The notes under the pieces were generated by a model, which was given only the letters and a program-made list of their open reading frames with translations, searched no databases and had not been told where the DNA came from. This document shows, in pieces, positions 19,516 to 29,214 of a stretch of 64,000 nucleotides of DNA (positions are counted from its first letter, which is position 1; every line of letters begins with the position of its first letter). The translations under genes were made by a program, and so were the position numbers. Location of the stretch: positions 1 to 64,000 of the forward strand of contig CBDHFJ010000011.1 of the NCBI GenBank assembly GCA_965262315.1. Direction: 5' to 3'. This DNA comes from JBCCFK01 sp965262315 (GTDB taxonomy: Bacteria; Actinomycetota; Acidimicrobiia; Acidimicrobiales; UBA8592).

Positions 19516-21312
19516 TCAAGCGGACCCGGCGAGTGACTCCGCGAAGACCTTCTCCAAATCGGACTTGGCTTGTTCGGCAAAATCGCTTCCGATCACGGCA
19601 TTCACTTGCAGTTCACTCGTGCCGATCATCTCGACGTTGATCTCGGTTTGCGCGAGAGTTTTGAACAACAGCGTCGCCACGTTCGTGTGGCTGCGGAGTC
19701 CGATTCCGCTGACGGTGACCTTGGCGATGTCGCCGCCGCTTTGAACGTCGCGCATTCCATGGTCCTTCGCAATGTCTTTTGCAACTTCCAGGCTGGACGC
19801 CAGTGAGCCCTGGTCGACGGTAAAGCTGACACTGGTCGAGCCGTCTTCACCGTCGAATCCCTGGACGATCATGTCGACGGAAATCCCAGCCGAACCGATT
19901 CGCTCGAACATTTCGGCGGCGATACCCGGTCGATCCGGGACGCCGAACAGCGTCACCCGGGCCTGATTTTCGGTCACCGAAATTCCGGTCAGGGTCAACG
20001 CTTCCAGGGCGTCATCACGCAGGCGACTGATCAACGTCTCCACTTCGACGCCGGACTCCCGATCCGCCTTGATTTCGCCCCACGATTTGGCATCGGCCGG
20101 TTTTTCATGGAGGGCAAAGGCTTGGTGAACCGCACGCAGCGCTTTGGCGGCTTGCTCCCGCGGAACGAGAGCACTGATTTTGATTTCGCTGGTCGTGATC
20201 ATGTGGATGTTCACGTCCGCTTCGGCGAGGGCGCGGAACATCTCACTCGCGACACCCGGCCGAGTTGCCATGTTCGCACCGACAACGGACACCTTGCTGA
20301 CTTGATCGTCATGAGTGACGGACTCGGCGCCGATCTGATCGATGACTCCCCCAAGAGCGGCGAGCGTGGTCTGCAGGTCATCGCGCCGGACCGTGAACGA
20401 GACGTCCGCTTTTCCTCCTGCGCCGACGTTTTGGACCACCATGTCGACGGCAATTTTTTTGTCGGCAATCACCGAAAAGATCTGCAAGCTTTTCCCAGGG
20501 ACATCGGGCACACCCAAGATCGTCACACGCGCCTCGTCGGGCGTCATCGCGGCGCCACTCACTGGTGCCGTGGCAGACTCCTGCTCGGTCACGATCATCG
20601 TGCCTTCGGTGTCCGAGAAACTGCTGCGGACGTGGATCGGAACTCCAAACTTTTTCGCAAACTCGATGCTCCGGTTGTGCATCACACTCGCGCCAAGGCT
20701 CGCCAGTTCGAGCATTTCGTCGTAGCTGATCACGTCGACCCGTCGGGCTTCGGGCAACAACCGCGGATCCGTCGTGTAGACGCCGTCGACGTCGGTGTAG
20801 ATCTCGCAGGCGTCAGCCTTCAAGACCGCGGCCAGTGCGACGGCCGTCGTGTCGCTCCCGCCACGCCCGAGCGTGGTAATGTTGAGGTCGTTGTCGATTC
20901 CCTGGAAACCCGCGGCGACGACGATCTTGCCTTCTTCCAAAAGTCGCTCGATCCGCTCGGTCGAGATTGATCGAATTCGGGCCTTGCTGAAACTGCTGTC
21001 GGTTTGCATTCCGATCTGTCCGCCGGTCAAACTCACCGCCTCGCTGCCGAGTTCGTGAATCGCCATCGCCACCAGCGCCACGCTCACCTGTTCGCCGGTG
21101 CTGAGCAACATGTCCATCTCACGTGCCGGCGGGTTCGGCCCTACCTCCGCCGCGAGTTCGAGCAAACGATCGGTGTTCTTGCCCATCGCACTGACCACCA
21201 TCACGACGCGATGGCCATGCCGCTGGGCGCGAATCGCCTTTCGGGCGGCGGCGCGGATCTTTTCGACATCGGCGACGCTGGTGCCGCCAAACTTCTGAAC
21301 GATCAATGACAT
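19516..21312 (-). CDS. lysC: Aspartate kinase with four ACT domains
   Basis: The ATG at 21312 (MSLIVQKFGGTSV) follows an AAAGAG ribosome site; the longer open frame upstream is not coding-like. The protein has 598 residues. The kinase domain carries KFGGTSV and GRGGSDTTAVALA for ATP and aspartate, plus the DPR loop TTDPRLLPEA. From about residue 260 there are four ACT modules, two in each of two tandem pairs (ARVTILGVPDVPG, KVSVVGANMATRPG, ARVTLFGVPDRPG, KVTVSGIGLRSHTN). Most bacterial monofunctional aspartokinases have only one pair. It makes aspartyl phosphate for lysine, methionine and threonine synthesis and is probably feedback controlled through the ACT sites. The ApgM-like gene lies 188 bases upstream on the same strand. 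Confidence 0.93.
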   Translation of the reverse strand: MSLIVQKFGGTSVADVEKIRAAARKAIRAQRHGHRVVMVVSAMGKNTDRLLELAAEVGPNPPAREMDMLLSTGEQVSVALVAMAIHELGSEAVSLTGGQIGMQTDSSFSKARIRSISTERIERLLEEGKIVVAAGFQGIDNDLNITTLGRGGSDTTAVALAAVLKADACEIYTDVDGVYTTDPRLLPEARRVDVISYDEMLELASLGASVMHNRSIEFAKKFGVPIHVRSSFSDTEGTMIVTEQESATAPVSGAAMTPDEARVTILGVPDVPGKSLQIFSVIADKKIAVDMVVQNVGAGGKADVSFTVRRDDLQTTLAALGGVIDQIGAESVTHDDQVSKVSVVGANMATRPGVASEMFRALAEADVNIHMITTSEIKISALVPREQAAKALRAVHQAFALHEKPADAKSWGEIKADRESGVEVETLISRLRDDALEALTLTGISVTENQARVTLFGVPDRPGIAAEMFERIGSAGISVDMIVQGFDGEDGSTSVSFTVDQGSLASSLEVAKDIAKDHGMRDVQSGGDIAKVTVSGIGLRSHTNVATLLFKTLAQTEINVEMIGTSELQVNAVIGSDFAEQAKSDLEKVFAESLAGSA

Positions 21313-21500
21313 CTCTTTGTGTTCCCAACCAGCAATCGCCGCCCGCCCGGTCGACAACGGCCCGGACGAATCTTCGTCGTCTTCTTGTGAAGCCCCGAAT
21401 GGCCTACCCGACGCGTCAGCCACCGGGGCCTCGCTGACGCTGACGATTCGTGATGCAAAGTCATGGAGAGCCCGTCGTTCACCGACCACCGATCCGGGCC

Positions 21501-22718
21501 TCAACTTCGATTGATAAAAGCGTCCATCAAGTCCCAACCCTTCTCGAACCGCATCCCCGAAGCATCGGCCGCCACTTCGTCGTAGGTCGTTTGATCGTCC
21601 GGGTCAATTTGATTGCCCGCCATCGCGAGCGGAACCATCCCGTGCGCGTGTTTTTTGGTGCTGCAAAAGGTCGGATGATCGGGGGTCACCACGATGCGGT
21701 GATCTCCACGGCGTTCCAGTTCGGCGGCGAGTGGAGCGACGATCTGTCGATCAATCTGCTCGAGCGCTTCAATTTTTGCGGCGTGTCGGCCTTCGTGAGA
21801 TGCCTCGTCGGGCGCCTCAATGTGCACGCAGACCAGATCATAGTCATCGAGTGCCGCAATTGCCGCCTCGCCCTTGCCGCGATAGTTCGTGTCCAGATAA
21901 CCCGTCGCACCTTCGACTTCGATCCGTGGCCAGCCCGCCAGCGCCGCGATCCCGCGTAGCAAGTCGACGGCGGTGATCATCGCGCCCCGAACGCCAAAAC
22001 GTTCCTCGAACGACGGCATCGCCGGCGCCCCGCCGAGTCCCCATAGCCAAACGTTGGTTGCGGGCCGCTTTCCCGCATCGATTCGGGCCCGATTCACGGG
22101 GTGATCGGCAAACACATCGGCCGACCCGTTCATCAGTTGGACCAAAAGGTCGCTTCCCGGTCCTCTAGGGAAATCTTCGGTCACCGTCAGATCGGTCAGA
22201 TCGTGCGGCGCACGGGTTCGCGTTTCGGCCGAGAACGGCGCGGGCGTTTTCTCGTCGCCTCGGTAAATCAGCAGGTTGCGGTAGCTGACCCCGGGCACGA
22301 ACTCGAATCGGCCATCCATCGATCCGAGCAGCGCCTCGCCCGCCGACTTGAGAAGTTCCGCGGATTCCTCGGTCGAGATGTGATCGGCCGTGAAATCGAC
22401 CATGATCTGTTCTTCGATCGTGACCAGATTGCAGCGAACGGCAAAATCATGCGGGCCCAATGTGATCCCGCCGGCAGCCGCCTCCAGTGGAGCCCGCCCC
22501 GTGAAGTAAACGTTCGGGTCGTAGCCGAACAAGCACAGGTTCGCGACCTCGCTGCCGGCCGGAAAGTGGCTGGGAGTGTTGTTCGAAAGCGCGACCCTAC
22601 CACGCCTGGCGATCGCATCCATGGCGGGCAACGAAGCCGCTTGCAACGGAGTCCTTCCGCTCAATGCCTCGATGGGTTCATCGGCGCAGCCGTCCGGGAT
22701 TACGATGGCGTATTTCAT
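21501..22718 (-). CDS. ApgM-family phosphoglycerate mutase / proposed homoserine kinase
   Basis: This 405-residue protein (start MKYAIVIPDGCAD at 22718) is of the alkaline-phosphatase superfamily. It is related to archaeal-type cofactor-independent phosphoglycerate mutase. Metal and phosphate sites show in IPDGCAD, the Ser nucleophile region FPAGSEVANLCLFGYDP, HIEAPDEASHEG and VVTPDHPTF. A subset of this family has been proposed to replace ThrB as homoserine kinase where thrB is absent. Here it sits directly upstream of lysC on the same strand, which supports that role in threonine synthesis. A glycolytic role remains possible. Confidence 0.85.
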   Translation of the reverse strand: MKYAIVIPDGCADEPIEALSGRTPLQAASLPAMDAIARRGRVALSNNTPSHFPAGSEVANLCLFGYDPNVYFTGRAPLEAAAGGITLGPHDFAVRCNLVTIEEQIMVDFTADHISTEESAELLKSAGEALLGSMDGRFEFVPGVSYRNLLIYRGDEKTPAPFSAETRTRAPHDLTDLTVTEDFPRGPGSDLLVQLMNGSADVFADHPVNRARIDAGKRPATNVWLWGLGGAPAMPSFEERFGVRGAMITAVDLLRGIAALAGWPRIEVEGATGYLDTNYRGKGEAAIAALDDYDLVCVHIEAPDEASHEGRHAAKIEALEQIDRQIVAPLAAELERRGDHRIVVTPDHPTFCSTKKHAHGMVPLAMAGNQIDPDDQTTYDEVAADASGMRFEKGWDLMDAFINRS

Positions 22719-23251
22719 TTGCTGAAGAGTTGATGAAGCGGGCACGCGATCGGAAATCAGAATCCGGTCCTACTGGCGGCATTGTCATGGAGAAGCCAGG
22801 CGTCCGAAAGGGGACGTTAGGAACCGGAATGACGCGGTCCACCGCTTGCGACAGATCATCTCATCTAACAGATCATCCAGTGCCGCGAGAATGAATAACG
22901 CATCTTGGAAAGCTCGCGTTGTGAGCTTTGACCCTCCCGCGGCGAGGGTCGGTTTTCGTTCATCTTCTGACGATCGGAGACCGTTGAACGGAAGAACGAG
23001 CGTGTCGGTCAGTCGCGGTAGGAACGGCCGTTACCGGCCGCCCCCCGCACAGATCCGCTCGAACACAGACGGTCGATGGCCTATTCACGCTGTTGAGTGA
23101 AACTCAACTTCAATGTCCTCGATCCCAAAGGCGTAACGCGTTGACTCGACGCAAGACGTTGTTTGCCACCGACGCGAGACCCACCACGGCACCCGGACCA
23201 TGAGATTGGGCTACACTGGTCGCGTTTGATCACTTTGCACCGGAATCAGCG
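22719..23251. other. Divergent intergenic region of about 530 bases
   Basis: No coding sequence, tRNA or known RNA family is recognised. It must hold promoters for the leftward apgM-lysC genes and the rightward Tat-exported protein. The only clear element is a hairpin followed by a T-rich stretch at 22930-22960, listed separately. A small rightward transcript ending at that hairpin is conceivable. Confidence 0.4.
22930..22960 (+). terminator. Candidate intrinsic terminator
   Basis: A perfect 7-base GC-rich stem (GACCCTC and GAGGGTC) with a 7-base loop is followed by GGTTTTCGTT. It looks like a rightward rho-independent terminator although no gene reads into it, so it may end a small unannotated RNA. 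Confidence 0.45.
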
Positions 23252-24541
23252 ATGAGTCTTTCCCGACGCCGATTCGCCGCCGTTGTTGCGGCGGGCATGA
23301 CTGTTTCGACGGCCCACACCGGCTTTGCCGCGGAGACCGACCCTCTCGAGACGTTCGTGCCATGTCGCGCGATAACCAAAGGCCCGAGTTTTCATTGGTT
23401 CGGCTACTACGACAAACGCGAGTTTGACCCGACCGGCAAACTCGTTCTGTCAAACGAGGTCTCGTTCGAAGGTCGCTCACCAACGGGCGACGATGAAATC
23501 AAGGTCGGCTATGTCGACACGTCCGACGGCGACCGATGGCACGAGATCGGAAGCAGCAATGCGTGGGGCTGGCAACAAGGTTGTATGCTCCAGTGGCTCG
23601 GCGACGATGGCAAACGCATTCTGTGGAACGATCGACAGGACGACTCGTTCGTGTGCCGAATCTATTCGACCGAAACGCGAACGGTTCGGACCCTCCCCAA
23701 ACCGATCTACACGGTCTCGCCCGATGGCTCGTTTGGCTTGTCGGCCGACTTTCGCCGCATCGACAATCTTCGTCCCGGTTACGGCTACGACGGACTCGCC
23801 GATCCCAACGTTTCCGTTCGCGCACCGGAGGATTCGGGGATCTGGCGAGTCGATCTCGAGAACGGTGATTCGGAGCTAATCCTATCACTTGCCGACGTCG
23901 CCAAAATCCCATGGTCCGACGGAGACATCCACGCCCAGGCTTGGCACTATTTCAATCACCTTCTTATCAGCCCCGATGGCAATCGCTTTATCGTCTTGCA
24001 CCGCTATCGCCCCGAGTTCGATCCCAAAACGCTCCGCTTTAAGGGAGGTTTCGTCACGCGGATGCTGACGGCAAACGTGGATGGGAGCGACCGATATGTC
24101 CTCGATCCTTCCGGTTACACTTCACATTTCATCTGGAAAAGCAACGATGCGGTGACCATGTGGACGCGTCCCGCCGGGCAACCGTCCGGCTTCTACGACT
24201 TCGTTGACAAGTCCGGCACGGTCACCGCTGTCGGGCACAGCAAAATGCCAACCAATGGGCACAACACGTACCTTCCCGCGCCGTATCAGGATTGGATTCT
24301 CAACGATACCTACCCCGACCGGAAAACCAGACGTCAGACCGTCTACCTGTATCACGTCCCCAGCGATCGACGCTTCGATCTCGGACACTTTCCTTCACCG
24401 CCGAAATACACCGGCGAATGGCGATGCGACACCCATCCGCGAAGCAGTCACGATGGAACGCAGGTCGCGATCGACAGTCCGCACGAAGGCGGTCGACAAG
24501 TCCACCTAATGGACATCCGCGAAATCCTGGCGCGGGCGTAG
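23252..24541 (+). CDS. Tat-exported beta-propeller protein of unknown function
   Basis: A 429-residue protein with a twin-arginine signal (SRRRFAAVVAAG followed by an Ala-rich segment and FAAET), so it is exported folded. The mature part is a propeller with TolB/oligogalacturonate-lyase-like blades: DPTGKLVLSNEV, DDGKRILWNDRQ, SPDGSFGLSADF, SPDGNRFIVLHRYRP and SHDGTQVAIDSPHEG. Several His and Asp residues are scattered as in propeller lyases, but no firm active site can be named. It stands alone between the apgM promoter region and the convergent PDZ gene. A role in sugar or polysaccharide handling is possible but unproven. Confidence 0.65.
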   Translation: MSLSRRRFAAVVAAGMTVSTAHTGFAAETDPLETFVPCRAITKGPSFHWFGYYDKREFDPTGKLVLSNEVSFEGRSPTGDDEIKVGYVDTSDGDRWHEIGSSNAWGWQQGCMLQWLGDDGKRILWNDRQDDSFVCRIYSTETRTVRTLPKPIYTVSPDGSFGLSADFRRIDNLRPGYGYDGLADPNVSVRAPEDSGIWRVDLENGDSELILSLADVAKIPWSDGDIHAQAWHYFNHLLISPDGNRFIVLHRYRPEFDPKTLRFKGGFVTRMLTANVDGSDRYVLDPSGYTSHFIWKSNDAVTMWTRPAGQPSGFYDFVDKSGTVTAVGHSKMPTNGHNTYLPAPYQDWILNDTYPDRKTRRQTVYLYHVPSDRRFDLGHFPSPPKYTGEWRCDTHPRSSHDGTQVAIDSPHEGGRQVHLMDIREILARA

Positions 24542-24586
24542 GCTTCGGAAGGTCGCCGCGCACCGTTTGAGCATCGCGACGACGAA

Positions 24587-26045
24587 CTACTCTTTCTCGA
24601 GCTTCGCTTCCAGACGATCCAACTGTTCGCGAAGCCGTTTGATTTCGGTTTTCAGTTCCGAGTCGGCTTCGGCGGGTGGGAGCGTCGGTGGCGCGATGAA
24701 CGTTGTGTCTTCTGCCATCGGTGCAAGCAGGTCATCTTTCGGTGCCGGCAACACGGGCTTCTTGACAGGCAACAACCGCGCTGGAGTTGGCAACTCTTCG
24801 GCTTTGGCAGTTTCGGCTTTGGCAACTTCGGCTGCGGCCGTCGACGGTTCCTGCGATCCGAAGACGCCGCCGAGGGCCGCCCCCAGTCCTCCCAGCAACG
24901 AGCCGTTCGGAGTCGGCCCGGAAGGCTCCGGTGTCGGCGCAAGAGTCGGCGATTCACTGGACAGCGTGTTCGGCGGTGGCGCGACCTTTGCCGAGGCGTT
25001 CGGACCTAAATCGACGCTGGCATCGATCAGTTGGTCATTCCGAACCAGCCTCATCAGGATCTCGTCGGTTGGAGCCGCGACCGAGAGCTGTTGAACCAGC
25101 GATTTTGTATCCGAAACCATTCGGTTGTTAATCGCAATGATTCGATCGTCGATCTTCAGACCCGCCGCCGCGCCGGGTGAACCGGGGCTGACGTTGGTCA
25201 CCACCACACCACGAACCCCCGGCACGTCACGCACATCCGCTCCGATCTTGGGTTGCCCCGTCGACTCGGCCGCAGCGGACGTCTGCGGCGCGGGCAACGC
25301 CGACAACGATTTCGTTGAGTCCCTCAATGGTGCTTGGCCGACCAGGGGAACATCCAGATCACTTACCCGCCCATCGCGGCCGATCCGCAGTCGGACAATC
25401 GCACCCGGCCTCTTTTTAGAAACCTCGGAGGCAAGCGCTCGGACGCTCGGGGTTGCCATCCCGTCGACGGCGAAAATGTAGTCGCCGCTGCGAAGTCCGG
25501 CATCCTCGGCTCGAGACAATGCATTGAACCGGATTACCTTCACGCCCGGATAACCGGGGTTGGCATCGATCGCCTGGATCCCGATCGAACCCTGTGGATC
25601 ATTCGCCGCAGCGCTTGTCGGCTCGTCCAAGTCCAAGGGCGCGAGGATGGAACGGCCCAGGGAGTTCCTTCCAGCGGACGGCGTTGTTGAGCGGGGGGAA
25701 ATGCTTTTTTCGGCACTCGCCTGTTTCACGCCGGACGGACCGACGGCCGGCGTGGGCTCACCTTTCGGCGGTGTCACCGAAGGGATACGCGTCACGGAAG
25801 ACCGAGTCGGATTGCGGTAGTTCGATGGAGGCGTCGCCTCGGCGTTACCGGCTCGGCGTTGAAGCGATGCGCCGGGCGCCGGAATCGGACGTGCCGGCAG
25901 CGGATTTGGGGTCTCGGCCGCAGCAGGCTGAATGCGGCGATTCCGCAATCGGCGAAGGCAGCCCCTGCCCCAAACAGTCCTCCGGAAAGAGCGACAGCGC
26001 GATCAACCCGAGCGACAATAGCCAGCAAATCACATTGGGACGCAT
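24587..26045 (-). CDS. Exported double-PDZ-domain protein, one frameshift
   Basis: The start at 26045 (MRPNVICWLL, after GGAAG) gives a signal peptide ending near CLGQG. One frame change near 25935 links it to a 450-residue open frame. Two PDZ domains are visible, around IGIQAIDANPG to RLRIGRDG and IGADVRDVPG to RLVRNDQ, each with the typical DYIFAVDG or DRIIAINN loop. Long Pro/Ala/Ser linkers flank them, and the C-terminus is a short charged coiled coil (ELKTEIKRLREQLDRLEAKL). There is no protease domain, so it is probably an envelope adaptor binding protein C-termini. Confidence 0.7.
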
Positions 26046-26318
26046 CGTGGACTTCCGTGGATCGGGGCACCTATCACGGCAGGTACGCGAAACCTCACCG
26101 CCCCCTGCCGGACAACATCATACGCCGGGCAGACGAAAAAGCGAATGACCTGATCGACCGCGCGACATCGGGTCGGTACCGGGCCACAACGGCGACAACT
26201 GCATCCGGACGACGAATCGACCAAACTGATCTGGTAGCGGGAGCCAGATTTTCACTAGGACGACGAACACATATTCGACTGCCCGCATTTTCGCACGAAT
26301 CCGTCACGGAGGACTGTC

Positions 26319-27657
26319 GTGCCAAACGATTAAAACTGCTGCCATCGTTGTCCTAATGCTCACCGTGCTTTATTGGCGGCTACGTTTCGCTTACCACACC
26401 GCCCGAACCGCTCCCCGACGAGGTCGGAGAATACCTGGTGATTGAAGAAGCCGGGGCTGCGCCCGAACTTTCGATCGACTCGGTCTCCCCCGGTCTTCAG
26501 CTCAGCGAACCTCCGGCCGGTTTTGCGAAAACCAATCCCGAAGAATCGATCGACTCGGAGTTTGCCGCTCCTCCGGCAACTCCGCTTCCTGAGCTTGCGA
26601 TCCCCGTACCCACGTCGACCGAACCGGCGGCAGGTTCTTTCGCGGACCTGTCGCCACAACCGAACGTCGGGATCCCCGCCCAGCCGGCATCGTTCGGTTC
26701 ACCCACCCCCCTCCGGTCGGTCCCAGCGAGTTGCCTCCGGAATCGAACGCTGCCAACGACAAGAACCTTGGCGCCGCCGGAAACTACGCGGCGACCGACG
26801 ATGAATTCAATCTGCCCGATCCCTCGGTCGCGGCGACCAGCTTTGACCCTTCCAAAGGTGAACCGTTCCTCGGGTCCCCGGAGCCGGAAAACCCGAGCGG
26901 GCAAACGGATCCGTTACTTGATCCTTCGGCAACCGGAGAGGCGTCACCGGCCCAACCGAACACAGGACTGATCAACGCGTTCGCCACCGCCGACGAGCTG
27001 TTCGCCAAGGGACAGCTGAAAGAAGCACTCGCGACGCTGAGTGTCTTCTACGGAACCCCCAATCTGAACGAAACTCAGCGCGACCAGTTGTTGAGCCGCC
27101 TGGACCCGCTCGCACGCGAAGTCATCTATTCACAAAGGCATCTACTCGAACAGCCGCATCGGATCTCGGCATCGGGAACATTGGTCCAAGTCGCAGCTCG
27201 TTACGACGTCCCCTGGCAGTTGCTCGCGAACATCAACCGCGTCGAAGATCCGATCGCCATTTTGCCGGGAACGGAACTTAAGGTGGTTCGTGGCCCATTC
27301 CGCGCCGAAGTCAGCGTCACCAAGAAGGAACTAACGCTGTTCCTTGGGGATCTTTACGCGGGACGATTCAACATCGAAGTCGGCAACGATCCGCCGCCCG
27401 CCCCCGGAACCTACTCGGTCCAGGAAAAGCAGACATCCCACGTCTACTACGACCGAAGTGGCGCGCCTGTGGCAGCGGGCAGTGCCGAAAACCCCTACGG
27501 TAACGCGTGGCTCGATTGGGGCGGACAACTCTGCATTCACGGCAGCCCCAGTCCGACCGAGCCGAGCAAGCAGGGCTGCATCAGCCTTGCCGGCAACCAG
27601 GCCGAGGACCTTTATGGCATCTTGTCCCAGGGTTCTGCCGTCTCGATCCGTCGGTGA
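26319..27657 (+). CDS. LysM plus L,D-transpeptidase (YkuD) protein, frame-disrupted N-terminus
   Basis: The clean part from 26731 contains a LysM-like domain (HRISASGTLVQVAARYDVPW, ending PGTELKVVRG). It is followed by a YkuD L,D-transpeptidase domain with catalytic motif IHGSPSP...SKQGCISL, the Cys nucleophile included. Upstream, a GTG at 26319 behind GGAGGA and a transmembrane segment (IKTAAIVVLMLTVLY) fit once three or more single-base shifts are repaired. Two of them are an extra C after the GTG and an extra T near 26370. The enzyme would form 3-3 crosslinks or attach proteins to peptidoglycan, anchored in the membrane. pyrE follows 60 bases later. Confidence 0.75.
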
Positions 27658-27717
27658 TAATCGGCGTCGGGCCTCGACTGTCTCGGCCGAATCACGCGCA
27701 CCTCTTGACCGGCACCG

Positions 27718-28277
27718 ATGGACTACCGCAAAGACTCCCTCCTCGACCTGCTCGGTTCCGAAGCACTCCGACGTGGCGAGTTCACGTTGGCCAGTGGGAA
27801 AAAGGCGTCCTATTACTTGGACTGCCGCCGCATTACCCTCCATCCCCTCGGCGCCAATCTGGTCGCCGCGGGAATGCTGGAGATCATCCAGCAAGCCGAC
27901 ACGCTGCCCGCGGCCGTCGGCGGAATGGCGATCGGGGCCGATCCGATCACCGCATCGATCGTGACGCCTCGCGGGACAACGCGGTTTGCCGTTAAAAGGT
28001 TTCATTGGTTCGCAAGGAGCCCAAAGGTCACGGCACCGGACAGCAAGTGGAAGGTCCCGTCGAGCCTGGACAGGAAGTCGTGATCGTGGAAGACGTGATT
28101 ACCAGCGGCGGCAGCGCGCTCAAAGCCGTTGACGCGGTCGAAGCATTCGGACTCAAGGTACGTGAAGTCATCGCGATCATCGATCGACTGGCCGGCGGAG
28201 AAGACGCCTTCCGCGCACGCGGGCTCGAGCTAAAAACCCTGACCACGATTCGCGACTTCGGCATCGAACCGGAATAG
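27718..28277 (+). CDS. pyrE: Orotate phosphoribosyltransferase, frame-disrupted
   Basis: The N-terminal frame (MDYRKDSLLDLLGSEALRRG) contains TLASGKKASYYLDCR and GGMAIGADPI. The second frame contains RKEPKGHGTG and the PRPP-binding motif VVIVEDVITSGGSALKAV. They join by removing one A from AAAA near 27995 and one G near 28003, giving about 185 residues, the normal PyrE size. PyrE converts orotate and PRPP into orotidine monophosphate in pyrimidine synthesis. The two homopolymer-type shifts within 10 bases point to sequence error. Confidence 0.85.
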
Positions 28278-28337
28278 CGGCCCCAAGCATTTGGTGGATC
28301 GCAGCACCACGATCGCCGACGTCGAGACATCACCGGT

Positions 28338-29093
28338 ATGGAAACCTCGCTACACCAGCACTTGAAACTCCACTATGCGAGCGACGAGGATCAAACCGAA
28401 GTCGTGGTGGGAAAATTCCGGATCGATGCGATTCGAAACGACGAATTGATCGAAGTTCAGTGCGCGTCGCTATCGGCCATCGGAACCAAGGTCAGCGCGC
28501 TGCTGAAGCGGCACAAGGTGCGCGTCGTCAAACCGATCGTGTTGCGTACCCGAATCGCCAAAAAGAAAACGGCAAAGGGCGCTATCGTTTCTCGTCGCCT
28601 AAGCCCGAAGCGAGGTGAACCGTTGGATCTGTTTGAGGATCTGATCTACTTCACCCGCGTCTTTCCGCATCACAATCTGGTCCTCGAAGTCGCGTTCGTC
28701 CACGTCGAACAAATCCGAGTCCCACGACGAGCTCGTCGCTGGCGTCAGAAGGAGTACCGCGTCCAAGATGTGGGACTCGAAAAAATCGAGTCGACGATGG
28801 AACTCCGCACGGCCACGGACCTATTCGACCTGGTTGGGATGACCGCCGACAAGGACTTCAACACGTCCGACATCGCGCGTGTCACCGGGCGTCCTCGATG
28901 GTTCGCCCAGAAGATCGCGTACGTCCTTCGAAACACCGCCGCGGTCGAAGCGATCGGTCGCGACAAGGCGGGGATTATCTATCGCGCAGGCCTAGAAAGG
29001 CGATCGATCCGCCGAACACGCTCCATGCCCCAGTCCGGAGACTCGGAGAGTCGTTCGGCGACGGCCTGTCCGTCCGCGGTCAGGGTTTCCTGA
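28338..29093 (+). CDS. Conserved hypothetical protein, possible PD-(D/E)XK-like fold plus winged helix
   Basis: A 251-residue cytoplasmic protein. The first 60 residues show the order beta-hairpin, RIDAI with an Asp, then ELIEVQ, and a following helix. An Asp and an E-x-Q pair on adjacent strands is the core of some PD-(D/E)XK nuclease-fold families. A basic strand-rich middle (VRVVKPIVLRTRIAKKK, VSRRLSPKRGEPLDLFEDLIYFTRVFPH) follows. Near 165-215 there is a helix-turn-helix-like segment (ATDLFDLVGMTADKDFNTSDIA and VTGRPRWFAQKIAYVL). The C-terminal 30 residues look unrelated and may reflect a frameshift. Nuclease function is inference only. Confidence 0.55.
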   Translation: METSLHQHLKLHYASDEDQTEVVVGKFRIDAIRNDELIEVQCASLSAIGTKVSALLKRHKVRVVKPIVLRTRIAKKKTAKGAIVSRRLSPKRGEPLDLFEDLIYFTRVFPHHNLVLEVAFVHVEQIRVPRRARRWRQKEYRVQDVGLEKIESTMELRTATDLFDLVGMTADKDFNTSDIARVTGRPRWFAQKIAYVLRNTAAVEAIGRDKAGIIYRAGLERRSIRRTRSMPQSGDSESRSATACPSAVRVS

Positions 29094-29214
29094 CTGGCTT
29101 CCTGACTGGCTTCCGGATGCGCCCCCCGACACCGATCTAATCGGTTTCCTCTACTCGGTTTCCGCTGGGTCGCCGTTTTCTAACATCGATCCGAAGCTAA
29201 CGCGAGAGTTGTTC

